From Alphaproteobacteria bacterium CG1_02_46_17 (lineage in GTDB: Bacteria; Pseudomonadota; Alphaproteobacteria; Micavibrionales; Micavibrionaceae), in the NCBI GenBank assembly GCA_001871905.1, contig MNUG01000009.1, positions 124,001 through 188,000 on the forward strand: a DNA stretch of 64,000 nucleotides, in the 5' to 3' direction. Every line of letters begins with the position of its first letter. Positions within the stretch are counted from its first letter, which is position 1. The position numbers and the translations under genes were made by a program. The notes under the pieces were generated by a model that was not told where the DNA came from, ran no database searches, and saw only the letters and a list, made by a program, of their open reading frames with translations. Positions 63,916 through 64,000 of the stretch are shown here, piece by piece.

Positions 63916-64000
63916 AATAGTTACCCTCTAAAGTACTTTTATCTCTATAATTTCTTAGACTTACTTTTCTTATTTCTGGCCTTGTTCTTCTTTTTCGACT
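63916..64000. other. Right edge, possible tail of another minus-strand gene
   Basis: On the minus strand the frame ending at 63949 gives a Lys-rich tail (KKKNKARNKKSKSKKL), and another frame ends at 63970 with VEKEEQGQK. Either could be a gene C-terminus cut by the window; neither can be supported. Confidence 0.3.

Overview
The window looks like a chromosomal segment of a Gram-negative alphaproteobacterium of moderate GC content. The evidence is gene order: dxr, cdsA, uppS, frr, pyrH, tsf, rpsB in one strand-consistent row; hrcA divergent from rph-rdgB-hemW; xseB-ispA near dxs; an RpoH of the alphaproteobacterial type; a bactofilin; and a DUF2336 protein. A heptose-phosphate adenylyltransferase implies a heptose-containing LPS. 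I cannot fix the genus. A Rhodospirillales- or Micavibrio-like lineage is only a guess.

Layout. 1-9.7 kb: a truncated sensor/chemotaxis protein, then a seven-gene minus-strand operon cydA-cydB-cydX-cydD-cydC-(NifX-like)-(SQR-like), divergent from an NsrR-like Rrf2 regulator, followed by a haem-binding DUF3365 protein. 9.7-17.3 kb: an accessory stretch holding a 1008-residue protein with two GGDEF-like domains and a glycine-zipper tail, a small partner, a second ClpA-type unfoldase, tRNA-Leu(UAA), a MarR-like regulator and a pentapeptide-repeat protein. 17.5-30.3 kb: housekeeping genes uvrC, bactofilin, dxs, ispA, xseB, nth, ogt, dapB, dnaJ, dnaK and an acetyltransferase. 30.3-34.5 kb: a surface-adhesin pair, an inverse autotransporter and a phage-tail-like secreted protein, separated by one in-frame stop. 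34.7-39.5 kb: grpE, hrcA, rph, rdgB, hemW. 39.5-52.9 kb: a secreted protein, a detached helicase-type C-terminal domain, the dxr-to-rpsB translation and envelope cluster, DUF2336 and pgk. 53-64 kb: proline iminopeptidase, two small membrane proteins behind duplicated control regions, a degenerate nuclease-like protein, an M48 lipoprotein, rpoH, rlmN, two small paralogues, a BFD-type ferredoxin, heptose adenylyltransferase, a potassium channel and an ArsB/NhaD-type transporter.

How the parts fit. The cyd operon with an NsrR-type regulator and an SQR-like enzyme reads as a respiratory module suited to nitric oxide and sulfide stress. The heat-shock set (dnaK, dnaJ, grpE, hrcA, rpoH) is spread over the window. 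A CTTGAA-type promoter precedes grpE and a related element precedes dnaK. No CIRCE operator for HrcA was seen.

The most unusual items are the double-GGDEF/glycine-zipper protein with its ClpA-like neighbour, the immunoglobulin-like domain split between two adjacent secreted proteins by one in-frame stop plus a new signal peptide, and a 48-bp duplicated control element whose dyad is kept by paired changes. Many start sites were moved inward from the longest open frame; the reasons are given per gene. All family names rest on reading the sequence, not on a database search.
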